A stretch of 64,000 bases of DNA, from positions 248,001 to 312,000 of the forward strand of contig JYIP02000009.1 in the NCBI GenBank assembly GCA_001051155.2. The letters run 5' to 3'. Source of the DNA: Chrysoporthe austroafricana. Lineage: Eukaryota > Ascomycota > Sordariomycetes > Diaporthales > Cryphonectriaceae. Made by a program: the position numbers and the translations under genes. The notes beneath the pieces are model-generated. The model did not search any database. It was given only the letters and a program-made list of their open reading frames with translations, and was not told the origin of the DNA. Positions 57,781 to 64,000 of the stretch are shown here, piece after piece (position 1 is the stretch's first letter; each line of letters begins with the position of its first letter).

Positions 57781-59790
57781 ATGGCGACCAAGCTCGCAAC
57801 CTTAGATCATGCCTCTGTCGGTCACATTAGGGGAGTCCGACCTACCACATACCCAGAAGTCGAGCAATACCTCGGAATTCAGTATGCAAAGCTGGCGAAT
57901 CGTTTCGCGAGAGGAACACTGGCTGAGAAGTCTGCTGATTCCATCGAGGCGGCATCGATTGGGTGAGTCGTGACCGTGATTATCGGGCTCCTAGCGTTCA
58001 GGAACGCCCCGTCCCCTCAATACTGGCCCAGTTCTCAAAGTCTCGAAATGATCCCACCAGCTGACACAACCACAGACGCCTTCCCATCGCCGACTCCAAG
58101 AATTGTGATAGTGAGCATCTACTGCTCCAACACACTCTTCCGCATCCAGAATACGAGTTCAGTGACACTGAGTGTCTAACTTTGAACGTGTCTGTGCCGT
58201 CGTTGACAGCTAAACGCGAGGCAACGGGGCCATTGCCCGTGGTCGTCTTCATGCATGGAGGTGGGTGACCCTATCATCCTAACCTCATCAAAGTGGTTGA
58301 CATTAGCGGTTAGGTGGTTTTGTTACTGGTAGTGCGAATTGGCCTCAGTGGGACCTTGCTGCGTTGGTTGAGCACAGCGTAAAGGTCGGAAAGCCTGTCA
58401 TTGCAGTGGGAATGAAGTAAGTGTGCCTCTTAACCCCACCTCTTATTATGTCCTTGATGCATTGAAGCACCGGGTGCTCCGAATATGAAGGGTGAAGATA
58501 CTGATGAGCGACGCCTCTCTAGCTACCGACTCGGTGTCTTCGGCTGGATGACCTCTTCGGCCCTCAGGGATGCCGGCTTTCAGCCAAATAATGGGCTAGA
58601 TGACCAGAAGCTCGGGCTGCGTTGGGTCCAGAAACATATCTCCGACTTCGGTGGAGATCCAGAGAGGGTGACCTACCTGGGCAGCAGCGCTGGCGCCGGT
58701 GAGTAAGGCCCATCCAGGATTGCGCATTTCTCTGGGCACATGAGATGTGGGTGTGCTCGTATGCTGATCAGACGAAGCATCTGGCTTTCTCCACCTCCAA
58801 TCTACCGAGCCACTCTTCAGCCAGCTGGTCGCGTTGGGCGGCAGCCCTCTGATACAGCCAATCCCAATCGCCGTAGCCGAGAGCGCGTATGGTATCGCAA
58901 TGGGTGCCCTGGGCCTCGACAAACTACCGCCGGCGGAACAGGTCAAAGCACTCCTCGACACACCAGTCGAGGATATTCAGAACAAATTGACTGGGGTAGG
59001 ATTCCCACTAAATGCCGTAGTTGACGGCGACCTGGTCAAAAAGATACCCACATTGACGGGCCTAGCTGACACGGACTCCCTGGAATCTCTTTTCGCTGGC
59101 ACCAGCTGGTGTAAGACCATCATGGTGGGGGACAGCCAGTTCGATGGCATGATTATTGGACTCACAGCGCTAGCTCAGCGCACTGATAATCTGGCCGCGT
59201 CGCTGAGGAAATCTCTGGAAGCGGTCTTCACGGATGACGCTTCCAAAGTACGCGTCGTGCTGGATGGCTACGGCATCGACGAGTCTAGAGCCGACAGATT
59301 GCCGATCCTGAACTTCATCAACGACATTGTGTTTGCTCGGGGCGCCAAGGCGACCGCGCAAGCATGGGCTGGAGCCGGGCCACGACTGGGCACAAAGTCC
59401 TTCCTGGTCCATTTCAACATGCCGAACCCCTGGGAAGGCCCATGGCAGGGGCATGCCTCCCATGCATTAGATGCAGCTATCGTGCTGGGTAACTATAATG
59501 AATTCCTCGGCGATGGTCAGAGGGCGTGCGCCGAAAAGATGGCCAGTGACTTGCTCGCCTTCGCGTACGGCCAGGTTCCATTCCCTCCGTATTCTGGAGG
59601 AGAGGGTGGAACTTCAATGGTATATTATGCTGGCGTCGACAGCAAGGAGGATGCGTCCCATGTAGTTGTTGATTCGGATGAAAGTGAATCTGGGAGACGT
59701 GGAATCTTGGTGAGTATAGCTGACGGCCGGCCAGCGATATTGGATAAGTTACTGGGAGCCTTTGGGTTGTTAGTCCAAGGCCCGAGGTAA
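57781..59790 (+). CDS. type-B carboxylesterase
   Basis: Five exons, 57781-57962, 58076-58260, 58314-58416, 58523-58698 and 58772-59790, give 554 aa with the frame kept at each junction. Family marks in order: EYEFSDTECLTLNVSVP, PVVVFMHGGGFVTGS (oxyanion hole), MNYRLGVFGW, and the nucleophile elbow YLGSSAGAGD-like region with Ser212 in GSSAG. The exon junction AA|C at the fourth exon restores the conserved NYRLG. These alpha/beta enzymes hydrolyse esters of varied substrates. No signal peptide is visible, so unlike most secreted fungal lipases of this family it is probably intracellular. The C-terminal part has lost the clearest His motif of the family; FNMPNPWEGPWQGHASHALD probably holds the catalytic His. 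Confidence 0.92.
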
Positions 59791-59918
59791 AGCGAGAGAT
59801 AGCAAGTGCGACGTTCAAATGGATACTTTCATATGTATGGAGGTGCATCTGAAAGCGATCGGATTCGTCCTGCAAAATCCCAGTGCTGGCAGACAAGGAC
59901 TCGCCCGAAGAAACTCTA

Positions 59919-62763
59919 CTACGTCTGCGGACTGCTCCAGTCGACAGCGTCGAAGAACACATCAGCCTCTTCACAATCCTCGTCAGCATTCCCACTACCA
60001 AATATGTTCTCTTCTGGGCTCGTGTCTCCTGATTTCGGTCTGATTTCCCACCACATGGACCAATGGCCATCACTAATCCACTCGCTTCTGCTGCTAGTGT
60101 CATTGGTCTGTTTCTCCGTAACTGTTATCCAGCCTTTTAGCCCCGCATGCGACCCATCCTGTCTGTAGCGCGCCTCAGACTCGGGGAACAGGCCAGCATG
60201 CCAATTCATTTCTCGTATTCCAACGATCATCTTTGCAAATGCAAGTACATCGTTGATCATCCAATTACGATATATTTGAGCTTTGTCATTGTAAAAGAGG
60301 ATAAAGCTCACAAGGGGGCTGCAACCGGAATCGTCTGGTTCGTCGGGGTCCAGCCCAAAGAAGGGATCGAGGCTGACATCGCGCGGGATACCGGCGTTCT
60401 GGCACGCAACAAGCAGGTGCAATATGGGCAATGCACTCTTATCGGCCGACTTTGTCTTCGCCCCAAGATCGAGAAGGACAGGCATCAGACGAGGGTTGAA
60501 GCAGGAAGCCTTCTGCAATGCTGTATGACGGTCATTATCCAGGATCTCCAGATCCGCGCCCGCCTTCACCAACTCCTCGATGAGGACGCGTAGTTTCGGC
60601 ACCGTAGAGCGGTTTTGCCCTCCCACCACATAATGCACGGCGGTGAACCCAGATTCAGTCCTGGCATTGGGATTTGCCCCTCTGGCGAGCAGAAGGCGAA
60701 CCATGGCCAGCCGGGGATCGTCTCTTGCTTCTCTTCTGGGCGGCCTGTGATTGGGCTGTCGTGGGGCCTGGCTCATACTATCCAGAGGCACCTGGAATAG
60801 GAATACCGGCCAAATAAGACATGCAAAATGTAGGGCAGTCTGGCCGGTACGAGGGTTCGCAAGGTTGACGTCGCCACCCAAGTCCAGAAGAGTCAGCGCG
60901 CTCCTCAGGTCTCTACGCCGGACCGCGAGATGTAGAGGGGTACAGCCGAAGTCATCAAACGTATTGACATTGTCCGGCTGCAATAAAATGATCTCCTTAA
61001 GTGTCGTAGTTGTTCGCATGCTGACGACAGCCTCGTGCACTAACGTTGTGCTTGGTTGGTAGTCGAAGTCGGCCTTGTGCGAAAGCTTCTGTTCAATTTG
61101 CATAGTATTCGGGTCCCCCTGGAATCTATAGTACGCCACCCACTCGATCGCGGACCTGAGATGTTGTCAGCTAGGCTCTAGTACGTGTTGAAGAGTAGTA
61201 GGTTATAATCCGCTCCCACTTCAAAGTCGACAGCTATACTCCATGCCAATTTAATAGAATTTAGGAACAGGCAAGCATTCGAAGTCTTACCTGCCAAAAC
61301 CATAATCTTGTAAGGTTGCGTCAAACCCCAGATCTACCAAAGAGGCCAAGACACCCAGAAATCCATACTCAAGAGCATACTAGACAGGAGCCCATATCAG
61401 AATACGGTTTCAAATGTCAAGACAAAGGCATATCGCAAAGGCTCACTGTCATGACTGTTCGACCTGTTGCACTATCCATGTCCGTCGGGTATAGTTGGCC
61501 CTTCGATATTTTTCGCTGTATCTCCTCGATTCGATTGAACCTCAGGCTATGTATCAAGATTGGGTCAAAATTTATCAGCCTAGGGACTTTCAGATGCAGT
61601 GAAGCACCGACTCCTCCCACGCTGGACCATGTTGCGGTGAGACAAATCGCTCGCGTGAGCAGCCACCGGGGGAAATATAGCTGAATCTGTATTGAGGTGT
61701 CTGCTCGGGAACGACATATGGAACGATTGCAAGGTGGGCGACGTGGTAGCAGGTTTACGCTGTACTGGATCGATATCGCTCCTAGCACGGGTTGAAACCA
61801 TCGAGGTGTCCCAGTATCGATCGTGCTGTGACATTGGCACTTGCATGAGGGTGGGCACTTATTAAGTGAACAAGCGTTGAGTGTGACGACACGTCTGCCG
61901 CCCGGTCTTTTGTGGAGCTCATGCTCGTCTGACGTGACTGTGTATCGAATGTTGGTACCACTATTGGCAGAACTTGGCCAGGAGCCTTCCACATTTTTAT
62001 TGCCTTGGCGAGGGCCGGACTGAATCAACCGGTCGGAGGGCGCGATGTCTCCATCGTAATCGTGATGGCAGTCTTGAAGTTCCCTTTTGCGAGGTTGTCC
62101 GCAGATGCTATCCACAAGCAAGCTCTCTATGCGTTGCAGCCTCGCCTCGCTCTTCCCGGCGATCAGACGGCTTTGCTGCACGTTTTCGATAACTTCTTTT
62201 GACGACGCTGTGAGACTGTCTTGCAACTCCAAGACCATGCCAATTTGCTGGTAGCTGTATGTCAATTAGCATCGGTGTCCCTTCTGTGAAATATTAAAGG
62301 GCTCAAGAGTTAAGTACCTTAGGGAAAAATGGATTGCGGAGAAGGCTGCGCTCAAGTCATTTCTCAGCAGTCGAGACTTTTCGCAGAGCACAGCTACCTC
62401 ATCCCGGCGGAGGAACCACAAGCGCTTGGACACCTGATACCGTCCATCCTCGGTCCTCTTGCTACGTGTGAGAAAGTATGTCGCAAGCCGGTCTACGGCG
62501 GCAACAACCAATTCAACGTGAGATAAGAGGTGCTGCAGGTCCGAGCATTCCCTGGCGCCGACCTTGTACCCTGCATCTTGTATGTGACCAATATTCCGCC
62601 GGCATTGTTCGAGGAAGCTATGCAGAAAGAGAAGCTCGTTTAGCAAGTTGAGGAATTCGTCCGAGGCGGTGCGAAGGGAGCGGAGTGCTTGGATGCCTGT
62701 CGCTATCGCTGCAAGCGCTTGACCAACAGCGATGACTGTTCCAGTGATTGAAAAAGGATCCAT
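59919..62763 (-). CDS. Helo-like/PLP-type N-terminal domain protein with ankyrin repeats
   Basis: Four minus-strand exons, 62763-62318, 62254-61447, 61379-61291 and 61155-59919, give 859 aa. The N-terminus (MDPFSITGTVIAVGQALAA, then an Arg/Leu helix bundle to residue 150) matches the fungal N-terminal domain found on STAND/NLR-like and HeLo-like proteins. A Cys/His cluster (CPPSCKCQCH) and a YYFPRWLL-type block follow, a known arrangement in this family. At least three ankyrin units come next: CTPLHLAVRRRDLRSALTLL, TALHFAC, and GFTAVHYV with TALQKAS. No NACHT ATPase motif is seen. Such proteins are candidates for self/non-self recognition; the function of this one is unknown. Confidence 0.88.
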
Positions 62764-63340
62764 ATAGAAGGGAGATAGTTTAAGGGCACCTTCAGGAGTT
62801 TTGTCTGCGGAAAAGGAATTCTTCGAGGCAACGTTCCACCCAACTTAACTAAATATCCTCGGCGGGGCGATGATTCTGTGGGAAGAGCAAAATTCAGCAA
62901 TAAGAACAGCAATGAGACTTCTTACGTTGCTTGGTAAAGGCTGAGGTGATTGACGGGACCTTATCTCATTGCAACAGCGAGCGGAGCTGGACTGAGAATG
63001 CGATACTACCCTCCGTGACAAACATGGAGAACTTCACCCCCTATCTCCTACCCCCTGCTGCTTCTCTCTGCCAGAAAAGTAGATCGGCTGACCACGATGC
63101 TGAACTCCTTCACAAAGTCCCGATACAACATTCCTGGTAGGGTAGAAACTGTGGCGTAAGATCCCTCGTGATCCTTCAGATACTGCAATGCACATGCAGT
63201 CCTACCCTGAGGTATCACTATTGGCCCCCAATCCTCCATCACTTCTCCCTTCAGGTGCGGCTCGCGACCATCCGAATCAGTCGTTCGCAATTCGCAGGTG
63301 CCAGTTGGAGCCATCGCAATTTCGTTTGTCTCGATACTCC
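62764..63340. other. intergenic region
   Basis: Promoter side of the ankyrin gene and 3' side of the transporter gene. No gene is seen. Confidence 0.5.
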
Positions 63341-64000
63341 TTATACCTTCACCTTCCACCCACCGCCAATCCTCCTTATCCTTGCCATCTTCGCGCACGT
63401 CAAGAAGCCCGCGCCGACAAGCAGCGCGCTCCCGGCAAACGCCTGTGCGCCGTAGTACTTCCCACCACACCGGCTGATCAGCGCACCGTCTATCGGCGTG
63501 CCGATGAGAGTTGCGAAGCTGTTGATCGTGAAGACCATGCCCATCCGCGTGCCAGCCTTCCGCAGGTCCGTCGTCAGGCTCGTCAGCCCCGCGGGGAACA
63601 GCGACTGGATCCCGCCGCACACAATTCCGTAGATTACTGTCCAGACATAGAGGCCGGCGGAGCTGTCCACCACGATCCAGCAAAGGCTGCAGGCGCTCGT
63701 GAGAATGGCCGTCGGGATGAAGACGTTGATCGCGCCGTACCTATCGGCGATGTAGTTTGGGATGAGACGGCCGAGGATACCGACGCCGTTTAGAAGGAGA
63801 AGTAGATTGAGAGAGTCCGAGTAGGAGAGACCGATAATATCCTGAGAGTAAGAGGAGATATAATAGAAGGCGAAGTAAACTCCCAGAAAGCACTGCCATC
63901 GCTATCAGTTGAGGCTCCGCTCCAAGTGACGGAAAACGACAGCAGATCATGTTCATGCTTCCGAACAGATTCTGAGTCGCAAGAGGGATATTACTGACCG
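63341..64000 (-). CDS. MFS transporter (monocarboxylate-porter-like), C-terminal part only
   Basis: The last exon is 63892-63341 on the minus strand, 183 residues. A CAG acceptor at 63893-63895 and a GTCAGT donor at 63998 at the window edge define the preceding intron; two bases of the upstream exon remain. The exon holds the second half of a major facilitator: GVYFAFYYISSYSQDIIG, NGVGILGRLIPNYIADRYG (the loop 8-9 motif of the family), and three to four further hydrophobic helices, ending in a short basic tail. The pattern fits fungal MCT-type transporters such as riboflavin/monocarboxylate carriers. The substrate is unknown. Confidence 0.9.

Noticed and set aside
1..64000. CRISPR arrays, prokaryotic operons or phage
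   Set aside because: The spliced genes, HET/Clr5 families and tRNA introns are eukaryotic; no regular spaced repeats are seen.

Overview
The window is nuclear DNA of a filamentous ascomycete (Pezizomycotina). Genes are broken by short introns of about 50-180 bp with GT..CTNAC/CTRAY..AG signals, and the families are typical of moulds: a HET-domain protein, a Clr5-domain protein, a Helo-like/ankyrin protein, a GH3 beta-glucosidase and a type-B carboxylesterase. The sequence alone does not give genus or species. Exon borders were read by hand from splice signals and from keeping the frame open.

Layout. 0-11 kb: an unrecognised minus-strand gene cut by the left edge, a large disordered protein with a GC-AG intron, an acidic three-exon protein, a His/Pro-rich protein and a tiny membrane protein. 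12-28 kb: a run of small-molecule genes, namely an SDR oxidoreductase, a ketopantoate-reductase-like enzyme, an APC amino-acid/amine permease, a Clr5-domain protein, an MDR dehydrogenase, an alpha/beta hydrolase and an amidase. It resembles a loose catabolic or nitrogen-scavenging set, but this is inference. 29-45 kb: a housekeeping core with a nuclear-looking protein, COX20 and POL2 (DNA polymerase epsilon catalytic subunit) transcribed divergently from one short promoter that holds an ACGCGT box, a large RNA-binding-like protein and a FAD oxidoreductase. 46-64 kb: an accessory stretch with long gene-poor gaps holding a HET-domain gene, a secreted GH3 beta-glucosidase, an unknown gene, a tRNA-Tyr gene, a carboxylesterase, a Helo-like/ankyrin protein and the 3' end of an MFS transporter.

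The most unusual item is the tRNA-Tyr gene on the minus strand at 57107-57274. Besides its normal anticodon-loop intron, its D-loop is split by a 62-bp element that looks like a spliceosomal intron (GT start, TACTAAC branch site, CAG end). Removing it restores a canonical D-arm and a 73-nt tRNA. A second non-coding signal is a ~129-bp repeat present twice in the same orientation, about 25.8 kb apart, in two gene-poor gaps.
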